A stretch of 64,000 bases of DNA from Algoriphagus faecimaris (GTDB taxonomy: Bacteria > Bacteroidota > Bacteroidia > Cytophagales > Cyclobacteriaceae). Position numbers and translations under genes: made by a program. Below the pieces are notes generated by a model. It was not told the DNA's origin. It did not search any database and saw only the letters and a program-made list of their open reading frames with translations. Location of the stretch: assembly GCF_900101705.1 (NCBI RefSeq), contig NZ_FNAC01000018.1, positions 21,703-85,702 on the forward strand. Reading direction: 5' to 3'. Below, piece after piece: positions 1 to 10,900 of the stretch. How positions within the stretch are numbered: the stretch's first letter is position 1; the number at the start of each line of letters is the position of its first letter.

Positions 1-1
1 G

Positions 2-73
2 ATCAACTCCATTGGAGATCTGATGTTTGAGCTAAACTACCGACGAGAGTTCTTTTACAAGGGGGTGAAATAG
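2..73 (+). CDS. 3' end of an unidentified protein gene (partial)
   Basis: An open frame enters from the left edge and ends at a TAG at 71-73. The visible 23 residues are rich in aromatic and basic residues and end in RREFFYKGVK. Alternating polar and aromatic residues would fit a last strand of an outer-membrane barrel, but this is a guess from a short tail. It lies tail to tail with the glycosidase gene, 125 bp away. I cannot name the family. Confidence 0.45.
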   Translation: MNSIGDLMFELNYRREFFYKGVK

Positions 74-198
74 GTCAAGCCTGAGGATAAATCATTCAGA
101 AATTTAGCTGAGCTGTTGAAATATGTGCACAAAAAACAAAAAGAGCGGAAAAGCCTAAACTCTCCCGCCCTATATTGAAATTATAAATGTGCAGATTC

Positions 199-3100
199 TT
201 ATTGAACAATCAGCTTTTTACTCTGCCAGATGTACCCTTGTCTAAGCAGAATTACGTAGACTCCAGAGGGCAGGCTATCTAGCAAATCTATTTCATGATT
301 TCCTGATTGCAGTATCTGAGAGAGAATAGTTTGACCATTCATATCCAACAGTTGAACAAGCGAAGCCTGCCCATCAAATTCGGGAATAGCTATATGAAGT
401 GTATTTCCTTGAGAAAGGGGATTGGGATAAATCATCCAATCTGTGGATAGCTGTTCTGCTAAAGGCTCTTCCACTGTGACTACGCGGAGGTTCTCTGCTT
501 CCAAAGGCCGAATGGATATCTTATCAATAAATGGAGCTGAGGAACCATCCGGTTTGAATTCGATGCTATTTTGACCGGCTGTCAGTTCTACTTCTACCGC
601 TTTGATGCCCGGCAAACCTCCCTCGAAGCACCAGTTACCGGAGCTTTCAAAATTCAAATTTTCAGGAGTAGCACCATTGATTAGAAGATTCATGCTGCGA
701 TTTACTTTTGACATGTAGGAGATATCGAGGATATAAGTCCCCGCTTGGTCAATTTGGATTTCAGAAAAGCGAATGGCATTGGACACACTTGAGAATGGAT
801 TAACCTGTTGGCCATTAGATGAAGTCACGCAGTTTACCACATTGACAGCCCCAATCAATTGAGCTTCTTCTGCTTCCAAAGAAATGGTTTCGAAAGTCGC
901 TTTTTCCAATTTGATCTTATCTATAAAAGGTGCGTCTCCATTGAATGGTGTAATCTCAATACTGTTGATCCCAGCCTCCAAATCTACCTCTACTTGATAA
1001 ATAGCGGGAGAACCTCCCCCGAAGCACCAAGCCCCTGAAGAGACGACCGTTTGCTGCCCAATTAACTCCCCATTCACTACCAATCGGAAAGATCTGGAGA
1101 CTGCACTCATATAGCTGACATTTAAAACATAAGTACCTGCACTCTCAGTGATAATTTGGTCAAATCTCACCCCATTGGTATTCAAATTTCGCATGTTAAC
1201 CTGCTCACCATTGGAAGATGTGCCACAATTCACCACAAAGGCAGTTCCTAGGAGTGTAGCATCCTCTGCCTCAAATTCCAGCTGTCCCTCCACTTGGGCA
1301 ATGACATTGGGATCCTCTTCTTCAGGAAGTTTTCCTTTGCTTGCAATGGCCAATCGATCTACCTTAACATCTCCACTGCCAATCCCGATGCGTACCTCAT
1401 GTGTCCCCTCTCTGAGGAAGTAGGAAAAGTCCCTATCCTCAGCATCGTAACTGTGATAAAATTTCTTCCAATACCATTTAAAAAGTGAATTTTGAAGACC
1501 TGTCCATTTTCTAAAAGGCTCTCCATCTACTGAAATCCAGAGCGCCGCTTCAGGTTCTGCTTTTGCTTGGATTTTGGCCCAAATTTCATACTCATCGGCT
1601 TCTGCTACTTCGAAGTTGAACGTCAAAATTCCTTTGGCACCTGAGGGACTCTCTAAAGATTGCTGACCTTCGAGGCTTTTCACAGCCAATCCACCGATGG
1701 CGGATTCACTGATTTCCAGTTCCCACCATGGACCCTGATTAGCCTCTTCAGCTTCGAAATAATCGATAATATCCGTCAACACCCTTCCCCATGCAAAACC
1801 CTCAGGAATACAGGCGCCCTCTTCTTGAAATAATGATTCCAAATCACTTGGGCCATTTAGAACCGCAACCTGATCTAATTGAATGCTGGCATTGGGGAAT
1901 TCCAAGGTTAAACGATGTCTTCCCTTTCCAAGATCATAAAATCTTGGAATCTGAAACCAGGTAAACTCGGCACTATTAAAAGGTGCCACTCGCTCTAGCT
2001 CTTCTCCATTTAACCCAATCAAAAGGGCCCCTGCTGTTCCGCTGACAGATTTGGACCGAATCCAAACCCGGTAATCATCTGCACTTTCCAAATCAAACTC
2101 AAAGTGAACCCGCATAGCATTTGCACTTTCCCCTTCTTTGCTAGGATCTCCTTTGATGTACAGACCGTTTGAGGCTGATTCATCTGTCAGGATCGTCCAT
2201 TGATTTCCGAGATAATCCCCACACTCTGCTTCAAAGGCTAGTACATTGGATGGAATCTCCACAAAAGGCTCGTCCATTTGTTCCAGATTATTCGGAGCCG
2301 AATAGGTCGGCATTGGAATCGAAGGTGTAGATTCGTGATTGAGGTAAAGCAGCCCGATATTGGTCAGGTTACCAGCCTCATCGTAATAAAAAGCAGGTTC
2401 AACATCATTTTGGGAATTATTAGGATTGGGCTGAAAGTAGGCATAGCGCTCCACATAGTCCAAGCTCTCCAGATAAGGCAAGGCTAATTTTAAAAATTCC
2501 TCTTGAATGGCATTTCCCCTGTTGGGATTGGCATTAAACTCCGTAATCCAAATGGGCAAATTATAGATTTGATGAACATTATTCAGGTAAGCTTTAAATC
2601 GGTTAAAGATCTCCTGAGGATTGGCATTGGGACTATTAGCAGGTCCGCTTCCCCAATCGTACCAATGAACAGCCACAAAATCAAAACGAACATCTCGAGC
2701 TTTGGCTATTTCATTAAACTCTCTCAACCAGCCAGTGGGGCCATTTTCCCGAGGAGCTGGCGAACCCAGTCGAACGCCTAGACCCATTAAATTCTCATAG
2801 TAGGCAACTGCTACAGCAGGTTCACAGAGATTGTTGAATTGCCCAGACTCTCCATTGCAATTATCAGATTCGTTGAAACCCAATACATGAGAAGGCTTCT
2901 TCTTATTGATCAAATTTTGGATATTCGCAGGAGATGCGCCTCCAGCACCCCAAGCCATGGGGACATAGTCGTAATTAGGTCGAGAAACTGCACTCAAGCC
3001 CCAGTTGTAATACCATCCGGCGTCCAATTCATCAAAAAAACCACCTGTTCCTTTTTTGGTGACCCAGTTCCACGGTACCACTCGTAGAAAACTCACATTT

Positions 3101-4074
3101 CCTTGCATCGAAGCAGGCAAATCATCCACCATTAGGTCTTCCTCAGAAGCGATGTACACCTTACTTTTGCCCGTTCCGTCAGGATTATTGGCCAAAGTGA
3201 CCATGAATCCACGCTTCAAAATGAAAGACGAAAGTGAATTATCCCCCAATGGAATCGCTCCACCCTTATAAATAATGTCTTCCTGAAAAGGCGCTCCCGC
3301 TCCACCTGAGGAGGCATACCCCTCAAGAGGAGAAAAATTCCCATTAAGTGGACGGATTATAGCTCCTTTTTGATAGTATTGATTGATCCGGAAATTTTGA
3401 TCCAAAATTCCAATCTCATTGGAAATCATCACCTGATCAAGATGCTCTTGAAGCTCCAAAGGATTAACTTCACCGACATAAAGCCAAGAAGCCGGATCGA
3501 GGAAATTGACAGAAAAACTTGAGTTCCACTCCTCATTTTGGGTTTTTACGGTACTTTCTCCATCTAATGAAAGTACTCCCTGCTCAAGGCTGCCTTCTAC
3601 CATCATCCGAGATGAAACCACCGTCATTCCTTTTTGGTCACAAGCAAAATGGATCGAGCCCCTTGCAGTGATTTCAGCTCCTTCTATCCATAAATTGTAG
3701 TCGATGGCTTTTCCAGGCTCCAAAGTCCCCAAGTTGGGATGGGCATCTTTTTTAGGATTCTGGGCATTGGGGCAAATCTCCCAAGGTTTGGAGTTAGCCC
3801 CAGGAAGACAGGCAGGTTTTGCAGATTCCCCGCTTCCTCCATTCAGCCCCGGAGGCTTAGGTGCACTCGGTTTTTCCCGGGTCAGGCGCCAGTTATTTTC
3901 ATTAAAGAAATCATCATTCTCCTCTCCTGTCCAATAGAGATACTGATTTGAAGAATTACAGGGATTTCCATTGGCTTTGCCTTTTCCTTGTGCCGCTGCA
4001 GATGCTACGCTCATTCCGAGGCAAATCAGAAGGAATAGCAAACCTTTGTTTAGCAGTAAGTAATTGTGTTTCAT
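199..4074 (-). CDS. Secreted GH128-like glycoside hydrolase with CBM modules and T9SS sorting domain
   Basis: A 1,291-aa protein with an N-terminal signal peptide (about residues 1-28, ending ASAAAQ). The middle (about 340-600) looks like an Asl1/GH128 catalytic core: GFNESDN and WITEFNAN supply the two expected catalytic glutamates, with VAVHWYDW between them. GH128 enzymes are known mainly as endo-beta-1,3-glucanases. Several carbohydrate-binding-like beta modules follow. The last two (about 945-1070 and 1075-1200) are near duplicates, each with a VNC.TSSNG motif. The last about 80 residues (IYPNPLSQGN..., ending KKLIVQ) are a type IX secretion C-terminal sorting domain, so export to the surface is expected. 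The gene is divergent from a sulfatase, which fits a glycan-use locus. Substrate is inferred from family only. Confidence 0.85.
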   Translation of the reverse strand: MKHNYLLLNKGLLFLLICLGMSVASAAAQGKGKANGNPCNSSNQYLYWTGEENDDFFNENNWRLTREKPSAPKPPGLNGGSGESAKPACLPGANSKPWEICPNAQNPKKDAHPNLGTLEPGKAIDYNLWIEGAEITARGSIHFACDQKGMTVVSSRMMVEGSLEQGVLSLDGESTVKTQNEEWNSSFSVNFLDPASWLYVGEVNPLELQEHLDQVMISNEIGILDQNFRINQYYQKGAIIRPLNGNFSPLEGYASSGGAGAPFQEDIIYKGGAIPLGDNSLSSFILKRGFMVTLANNPDGTGKSKVYIASEEDLMVDDLPASMQGNVSFLRVVPWNWVTKKGTGGFFDELDAGWYYNWGLSAVSRPNYDYVPMAWGAGGASPANIQNLINKKKPSHVLGFNESDNCNGESGQFNNLCEPAVAVAYYENLMGLGVRLGSPAPRENGPTGWLREFNEIAKARDVRFDFVAVHWYDWGSGPANSPNANPQEIFNRFKAYLNNVHQIYNLPIWITEFNANPNRGNAIQEEFLKLALPYLESLDYVERYAYFQPNPNNSQNDVEPAFYYDEAGNLTNIGLLYLNHESTPSIPMPTYSAPNNLEQMDEPFVEIPSNVLAFEAECGDYLGNQWTILTDESASNGLYIKGDPSKEGESANAMRVHFEFDLESADDYRVWIRSKSVSGTAGALLIGLNGEELERVAPFNSAEFTWFQIPRFYDLGKGRHRLTLEFPNASIQLDQVAVLNGPSDLESLFQEEGACIPEGFAWGRVLTDIIDYFEAEEANQGPWWELEISESAIGGLAVKSLEGQQSLESPSGAKGILTFNFEVAEADEYEIWAKIQAKAEPEAALWISVDGEPFRKWTGLQNSLFKWYWKKFYHSYDAEDRDFSYFLREGTHEVRIGIGSGDVKVDRLAIASKGKLPEEEDPNVIAQVEGQLEFEAEDATLLGTAFVVNCGTSSNGEQVNMRNLNTNGVRFDQIITESAGTYVLNVSYMSAVSRSFRLVVNGELIGQQTVVSSGAWCFGGGSPAIYQVEVDLEAGINSIEITPFNGDAPFIDKIKLEKATFETISLEAEEAQLIGAVNVVNCVTSSNGQQVNPFSSVSNAIRFSEIQIDQAGTYILDISYMSKVNRSMNLLINGATPENLNFESSGNWCFEGGLPGIKAVEVELTAGQNSIEFKPDGSSAPFIDKISIRPLEAENLRVVTVEEPLAEQLSTDWMIYPNPLSQGNTLHIAIPEFDGQASLVQLLDMNGQTILSQILQSGNHEIDLLDSLPSGVYVILLRQGYIWQSKKLIVQ

Positions 4075-4376
4075 GGTCTTTTGGGTTAGTCATTTTCTCG
4101 CCCCCAAAACTATCCTGTCCCTCTTGACCATTGGGGTACAAATCATTCAATCCAAAAGCCATATAAACCTAAAAGCCGATCAAACCATAGGAAACAAGGT
4201 GGATAATAAGAAGATGTACTATCGAGGGAATTATCGTCAGAATTTCACTTTTCCTACCGACAGAGGGTGAAATCATTCAATCCTTAAGCCTAAAAATTCA
4301 AATACGCTGTATAATGGAAAGGGCATTAGGGATTTTCAAAAAGGAAGCTTAAACTTAATTGATCAAAAGAACACCC
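4075..4376. other. Divergent intergenic region between glycosidase and sulfatase genes
   Basis: About 300 bp separating two divergent start codons. It must hold promoters for both genes. I see no clean TAnnTTTG element on either strand, no hairpin terminator and no convincing small gene; short open frames here run into the glycosidase and look spurious. Confidence 0.5.
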
Positions 4377-5813
4377 ATGTTAAAGTCATCCATCTTTTCA
4401 TTACTCGGCCTGCTTATCTGCATGTCAACTTATTCCCAAACTAAAGAAACACCTAATGTTGTATTTTTTCTAGTTGATGATTTGGGGTGGAGAGACTTGG
4501 GGAGTTTTGGAAGTGATTTCTATGAGACACCAAATATCGACCGATTAGTCAATTCGGGAGTGAAATTTACTCAAGCCTACACTGCCTCACCTGTATGCTC
4601 TCCTACACGAGCAAGTATCATGACAGGGAAATATCCCTCCAAGACCTACAATACAGATTGGTTTGGAGCGCCTCAGCCCGACGAAATCCAAGGTCACTGG
4701 ACACGTGACAAACCGCTAAAGCCCGCTCATTACGAACCCAACTTGGCTTTGGATGAAAAAACGCTCGCGGAGGAATTCTGGGAGGCAGGATATCGTACTT
4801 TTTTTGCAGGAAAATGGCACTTGGGAGAATCCGAGGAGTTTTGGCCAGAAAATCAAGGTTTCGAAATCAACATAGGAGGGAACAGTAAAGGTGCGCCTTC
4901 TACAGGCAGTAAATATTTTTCTCCCTATAATAATCCTCGAATGGAAAACGGTCCCGAAGGGGAATACCTTCCTTATCGATTGGCAGAGGAAACAGCCCAA
5001 TTCATCCGAGAAAATAAAGATCAAGCATTCTTCGCTTACTTGTCCTTTTACTCCGTGCATACCCCGCTCATGACCACTCCCCAATTGGAGGAAAAATACC
5101 TGAAAAAACGAGCAAATATGAATCTAAAAGACGATTTTGAGCCGGAGTGGAACAATCAAAACCGCACCACTCAAGCCCATGCCGTCTATGCCGGAATGGT
5201 CGAGGCCATGGATCAGGCTGTAGGAAAGGTACTCGACGAACTTGAGAGGCAAGGACTAGAGAAAAATACCATTATTGTATTTTTCTCCGACAATGGCGGA
5301 CTCTCCACTGCGGAGGGTAGCCCAACCAGTAATCTTCCTCTCCGAGCTGGAAAAGGTTGGTTATATGAAGGAGGCATCCGTGTCCCTCTAGCTATCAGTT
5401 GGCCTGCTTCGCTAACTGGAGGAAAAGTAATTGAAACTCCCGTAATCTCAAATGACCTTAAACCTACTCTAATGGATCTAGTAGGACTAAACCCTCAGGA
5501 AAACCTTGTGGATGGAAGGAGTTTGAAAGGACTGATGAAAGGGACTGAAACTCAAATAGACCGTCAACTTTTTTGGCATTATCCACACTATGGGAATCAG
5601 GGTGGTAACCCCGGCTCGGTGATTCGCAGTGGAGATTGGAAATTGATTTATTTTTATGAGAGTGATTCTGTAGAGCTTTATAATATAAAAGAGGACATCG
5701 GAGAGCGGAAAAATTTGGCCTGGGAAAACACAGAGCTGAAGGAAGAACTACTGATTGAATTATTTGACTGGCTGGTAAAAACTAAAGCAGGTTTCCCGAG
5801 AATAAACAACTAA
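4377..5813 (+). CDS. Sulfatase (arylsulfatase family), exported
   Basis: A type I sulfatase of about 478 aa. The signature CSPTR with its cysteine near residue 74 is the site oxidised to formylglycine by an anaerobic or FGE-type maturase. VVFFLVDDLGWRD near the N-terminus gives the metal-binding aspartates, GKWHLG and FFSDNGG supply further active-site residues. The frame opens at a TTG at 4359, but the ATG at 4377 begins a normal signal peptide (MLKSSIFSLLGL...STYSQ), so I take that start. It hydrolyses sulfate esters in the periplasm or at the surface. The divergent glycosidase suggests a sulfated polysaccharide target, which is inference. Confidence 0.92.
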   Translation: MLKSSIFSLLGLLICMSTYSQTKETPNVVFFLVDDLGWRDLGSFGSDFYETPNIDRLVNSGVKFTQAYTASPVCSPTRASIMTGKYPSKTYNTDWFGAPQPDEIQGHWTRDKPLKPAHYEPNLALDEKTLAEEFWEAGYRTFFAGKWHLGESEEFWPENQGFEINIGGNSKGAPSTGSKYFSPYNNPRMENGPEGEYLPYRLAEETAQFIRENKDQAFFAYLSFYSVHTPLMTTPQLEEKYLKKRANMNLKDDFEPEWNNQNRTTQAHAVYAGMVEAMDQAVGKVLDELERQGLEKNTIIVFFSDNGGLSTAEGSPTSNLPLRAGKGWLYEGGIRVPLAISWPASLTGGKVIETPVISNDLKPTLMDLVGLNPQENLVDGRSLKGLMKGTETQIDRQLFWHYPHYGNQGGNPGSVIRSGDWKLIYFYESDSVELYNIKEDIGERKNLAWENTELKEELLIELFDWLVKTKAGFPRINN

Positions 5814-5850
5814 TCTTCACCTCACTTTTAAAGCTAGAATATGTGCTAAC

Positions 5851-7239
5851 TTATGCACTTGTGAACTGAGAGATGGCAGGGTTTTCTTTGAGTTTTTTAG
5901 GCAAGGAAACAAAGACCGTCGTGCCTGTGCCAAATGTAGATTCTACCCAAACTTCCCCTTGAAGAGCCTCTACAGCCCGCTTGACGATAGGGAGCCCCAG
6001 TCCTATTCTTTTTCTTTTATAGTTTTGGATAGGAACTTTTCTGTAAGCCAAAAATATATTTTCCAACTGTTCTCTTTCTATCCCAATGCCATGATCTACA
6101 AATTCGAAAATCAGGTATTCTTTTTTCTCTTCGAATTTTACCTGCACCAGGTTTTCACTCTGTGGTTTTGAAAACTGTACCGCATTCATCAATAAATTGG
6201 TGAAAATAGCCGTAATCATCTCCTTATCTGTCCATACTTGAGGGAGCTCTTCCTTTTCGATTTTGACCGGATAGGTCTCTATTTCTCTTCGGTAAGACAG
6301 TAAAATCTCATCTATCAATCCATTGAGGTCAATAGGCTCTACTTTCCACTCCGTTTTCTCAGCCACTGAAAATTCCCATAGACGCATGACAATATCCCTC
6401 ACGTCCTTCTCCCCTTTCATCGCAAAATCTATAAAGCTCAACCCTTTCTCATCAAGGCGATCATGGTATTTGTCTTTGATTCGTTTGAGAAAGGCGGAGA
6501 TCATTCGAAGTGGCTCTTGGAGTTCCTGTGAGGTCACTTTTACCAGTTGACCAATACTGAGGTTATAAAATTCTAATTTCTTGAGTGAGCTATCTAATCG
6601 CTCATTACTGAGTTCCAACTGCTCCATAAGCTCTCGCTGAAGTAATAAATTGTCTTCCATTTTCTTGAGCAGTAAAGGCAAGAGAATAGAAATGATCGCA
6701 TTGACAAAAAACACATTAATAATTACTGCCAAAAAGTGTAAAAATCCGACTGTCTGATCATCGGGAATAGAAGCCCAAGTAGCGTCTTGGGCAAAGTAAT
6801 AAAGCAAACAAACCAATACACTACCAAAAACTGAAAGCCTCCAAAAAGGTCTGGGCAATAACAAAGCGGTAAATACTGCTCCTCCTACCAAATACATCAA
6901 ACCCGGACCCAAAAGCCCCAACTCGATCATCATTACCATGGCTAGGAAATAAATTAAAGCAACAAATGTCATCTTTTTCATTTTGACACTTGGCCAGGGA
7001 GTAAATGCGACCACCGCCAAAATCCCTAAAGCAATGAGATCACTGATGATCAAAAACCATCTCTCTTCCAGATAGGCGACATAAAACCCCGGAATAAATA
7101 CCAAAAAACTAAAGGGTATCAGGTAGAGTAATGTAATATAGAAAAGTTGATTTTGCCAAAAAACCAAACCTTGGATAGACAAATCTCCTAGATTCAAATT
7201 TCTCCAAATGACACTTTTGTACTGATTCCAAAACTTCAT
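5851..7239 (-). CDS. Membrane sensor kinase-like protein lacking the phospho-acceptor histidine
   Basis: A 462-aa protein with about six hydrophobic segments in residues 25-190, then a coiled-coil linker and a kinase region. The dimerisation box reads TSQELQEPLRM where relatives, including the large kinase next door, read ASHDLQEPLRM, so the expected histidine is Gln238 (codon CAG) and the next Asp is Glu. The ATP-binding domain looks intact: N box NLLMNAVQFSK, G1 DHGIGIE and G2 GLGLPIVK. It may bind ATP and act as a regulatory pseudokinase or partner of another kinase. It converges on the sulfatase gene with a 37-bp gap. Confidence 0.85.
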   Translation of the reverse strand: MKFWNQYKSVIWRNLNLGDLSIQGLVFWQNQLFYITLLYLIPFSFLVFIPGFYVAYLEERWFLIISDLIALGILAVVAFTPWPSVKMKKMTFVALIYFLAMVMMIELGLLGPGLMYLVGGAVFTALLLPRPFWRLSVFGSVLVCLLYYFAQDATWASIPDDQTVGFLHFLAVIINVFFVNAIISILLPLLLKKMEDNLLLQRELMEQLELSNERLDSSLKKLEFYNLSIGQLVKVTSQELQEPLRMISAFLKRIKDKYHDRLDEKGLSFIDFAMKGEKDVRDIVMRLWEFSVAEKTEWKVEPIDLNGLIDEILLSYRREIETYPVKIEKEELPQVWTDKEMITAIFTNLLMNAVQFSKPQSENLVQVKFEEKKEYLIFEFVDHGIGIEREQLENIFLAYRKVPIQNYKRKRIGLGLPIVKRAVEALQGEVWVESTFGTGTTVFVSLPKKLKENPAISQFTSA

Positions 7240-7449
7240 CTGATGGCTGGGTAGACGGGTGTACAGAAATATCTTTGTTCGATTCGCTTACTATCGGGAA
7301 CCTTGGACATTAAGGTAAGCATATTTCTGTGAGATACCACTCAATAGAGGAGAACGAGTATCTTTTTTATTAAATTCCCCTTTTAAATCTCCACTTGCCT
7401 TTTGCAAAAAATAAATGAATGTGGACCGTTTTAAAAAACTCAAAACTCC

Positions 7450-7734
7450 CTATAGCTTTGCTATTCTTTTCTCATTCATTTGTCGATCTATCTCTTCCAG
7501 TAAAGCAATCATTTTGATTCGATTTTCCTTTTTATAAATATCAAAACCCAAAGCAGAAAACTGCTGCTGTATAAATTTCAGTGCATTGTAGGGAGTAACA
7601 GTGACCTTATTAAAAGCCGCTTCTTCAGGTGTCAAAATAGTGTTATACATATCCAATAAGACGATACCATTATCAGATTTCTGTAAGATTTCAATGGAAT
7701 TATTGATGACCTTAGACCAATCGGGATTTAACAT
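7450..7734 (-). CDS. Hypothetical protein, 94 aa
   Basis: I do not recognise this protein. It has no signal peptide or membrane segment, and its C-terminal half (about 50-94) is rich in charged residues and probably helical. It stands alone between the kinase-like gene and the giant kinase, divergent from the latter. A 210-bp gap separates it from the kinase-like gene, so its own promoter is likely. Placement suggests a signalling accessory role, but nothing in the sequence proves it. Confidence 0.6.
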   Translation of the reverse strand: MLNPDWSKVINNSIEILQKSDNGIVLLDMYNTILTPEEAAFNKVTVTPYNALKFIQQQFSALGFDIYKKENRIKMIALLEEIDRQMNEKRIAKL

Positions 7735-7918
7735 AGGCGCATGTGTTAAGAATTAAGAAAAAGTAATTATTCAAATATCTTTAAAATATTGAATAAGAAC
7801 AATCACAAATTTTACTCGAAGAAGAAAATCCCCCATTTCGAGCCTTTACAGAATAAAAATTTCCAAATTATCCTTACATTGAATAACCCATTCAGCAAAT
7901 ACTTTTTAAACGAAAACT

Positions 7919-10900
7919 ATGAGGCCTTTGGAAAACATAGCAAACATCACTGAAGCTTTGATCGAAGAGCTGATAGAAACCGGCTCGGAAAAAGAGTTTG
8001 ACGATATAGCCGACCTTGCGGCAGAATTATGTCAAGTGCCCTATGCTTTCATCTCATTTTTTATCCAAGGCAAACAGATTTTTAAAGCAAATAAGGGACT
8101 TAAGCCACCTATTATTTCTCTAGAGCATTCTCTTTGCAGTCAGCTTCTACATCGGCCAGATGAGGTAACCGTACTTGAAGATGCTAGAAAAGATCCAAAG
8201 TTCAAGACAAACCCACTAGTCCAATCGAAAGATGGTATTTCCTTTCATGCAGGAGCCCCTTTAATAGCTAGTAATGGTGCCGTTTTAGGAAGTATATGTG
8301 TGATGGATAAGGTTCCAAGGAAACTCCATGAATCACAAATAGCAGGACTGAAGATACTAGCCTCTCAGGTGATCCACTTGGTCAAGCTTAAGCAGCAAAA
8401 ACTAGAACTGGAGCGTACCCAAGAAGAATTTAAAAAGGAGCACATCCGCTTAAATAATATCATCAAAGCCACCCAAGTAGGTACTTGGGAATGGGATATT
8501 CTGGAGGACAAGCTGACTTATAGTGAAAGCTGGGCCCAAATGATCGGCTACTCCTTAGACGAGCTCGGGGAAATCACCCGGAAAACCCGTGAGCAATTTA
8601 TTCACCCCGAAGACTTAGATACCTCCCAGGAATGGCTTCAAAACTGCCTGTCCGGAAAAAGTCCATTTTATGAATGCGAGGTTAGGATGAAGCACAAAAA
8701 CGGTAGCTGGGTATGGGTACTGGACCGGGGACAAGTGATGGAATACGATTCATCAGGTAGACCCTTACGGATGTTTGGGACACACACTGACATTACTGCC
8801 CAAGTAATCGCCAATGAAGAAATAATAATAAGAGAAAAGCGTTTTCGCACCCTTGTAGAAAATAGCGACGATGCCTTTGCCATTCTTAATTCGGAAGGAA
8901 AACCCTCCTATGTCTCCCCTTCTATTCATCGGGTATTGGGCTATACAGAGCAGGAAATCATGGGAAAGTCACTGGCTGACATCATTCATCCTGATGACTA
9001 CTCGGGAGTGGAGCGTCAAGTCCTGAATTCTTTAGAGGAACCCGGTGTCCCTATGCCCGCACATACTGCAAGAGTAAAGCACAAAAACGGCTCATGGAGA
9101 TGGATTTCAGCCACAGTCACCAATATGTTTCATGATCCGGTAATTAATGGTATTATCGATAATTTCAAGGACATTACTGCTGAGCACCTAGCCAAACAAC
9201 AACTCCTAAAAAGCGAAAAGAAATTTAAAATTCTTGCCCAAGAGGGGGCCGATTTGATTGCCATCATCAAAGGGGGAAAGTACGACTATCTGAGTCCTAA
9301 TTATGAGTACTATTTCGGAGGTCCTCCAGAAAACTTTTTAGGGCATAGCGCAATACAATTTATCCACCACGAAGATCTTGAGAGGGTGAATAAAGAGTAT
9401 TCTCTCATCCAAGAGAAAAAACAAATCAAAGGGCGTCCTTTTAGAATGAAGCATGTCAAGGATGGCTGGAGATGGCTGCAGAGTGTAGCCACTAATCTCA
9501 GTGATGACCCTGACATTGAAGGAATTGTAGTAAACTCAGTAGATGTTACAGAAGTGATCACTGCTCAAAATCTCCTTCGAAAAAGTAATGATCGCTTCGA
9601 GTTGGTCATGAAAGCAGGTTCTGAAAGCATTTGGGATTTTAACCCAAAAAACCAAGAACTTTTCTTGGGAGAAGGTTTTCAAAAAAACTTCAAACTTCCC
9701 ATTCTATCTGAGGCCGAAAATAATGAGTTAATCAATCAGTCCATCCATCAGGAAGATCGAGAAAGCGTCGTAGAAAGCTTCCGAAACACACTGAAAGACA
9801 GAGAACAAACTACCTGGATCAAAGAATTCAAACTAGTCAAAGGCAATGGGGAAATTGCCTATGTGCACGATAAAGCGATTATTCTTAGGGATGGCTTAGG
9901 CAAAGCAATCCGAGTGGTCGGAGCCATGCGAGACGTCAGTCGAGAGCATTATTTCAGAGCACTCGAATCGATAGAAAAAAAGGCTATGGAGGCCAGCCTA
10001 TTGGAGAATGCCTGCGAAAAAGAAATTTTTGATGACCTGATCCTTCGACTGGAAGGATTGATCCCCGATCTCCATGGGTCTATCATCCGCATCAGAGATG
10101 AGAAACTACATAATTTAAGTTCTCCTTCCCTAGACCCTGAGCACATTGCAAAAATCGAAGGGCTCCCAATCGGGCCTAATCAAGGGTCCTGCGGCACAGC
10201 GGCTTTTTTAAATAAGAAAATACTCGTCAATGATGTCTTTGATAGTCCCTATTGGAAAGATTATCAGGATCTCGCTAAGTCTTATCATATCGGTGCCTGT
10301 TGGTCTTTCCCGGTGATTTCGCCCGAATCAAAAGCCATAGGAACTGTTGCATACTATTTCCCAAATCCCAAGACTCCCTGTGAGCAGGAGTTAGCCACCT
10401 TGGAGCGAACGCATCGATTGGTCAGCATTCTGATGGCTAAATTTGACTATTTAGAAAAAATCAAAAGGTCCAACGAGCGCTACGAACTTGTCAATAAATC
10501 TACAAATGAGGCCATTTTTGACTGGGATGTAGAAAAAGATCATTTTACCTGGGGAGAGAGTTTCACACGGGTTTTTGGCCACCCAGTGGATGGAGCCAAC
10601 TTTTCGCTTGCTCAATGGACTGAGTTAATGCATCAGGAGGATGTAGGAAAAAAGTCTAAGGAGTGGGATGAGTTTATCATTTCCCCTGACCAAACAAGGT
10701 GGGAGAACACCTTCCGATTTTTAAAAAGTGATGGTTCTTATGCTTTTGTAGAAGAAAAGGCATTTATGATCAGAGATCAGCATGGAAAAGCCATCAGGAT
10801 GATCGGCGTACTGAGAGATCAAACTCAACTTCGAATAGATCAAGAGAAAAAAGAGCTCAAGTCCAAAATTTCTGAGCTGTTCAAAGTAGAACAAAGCTTA

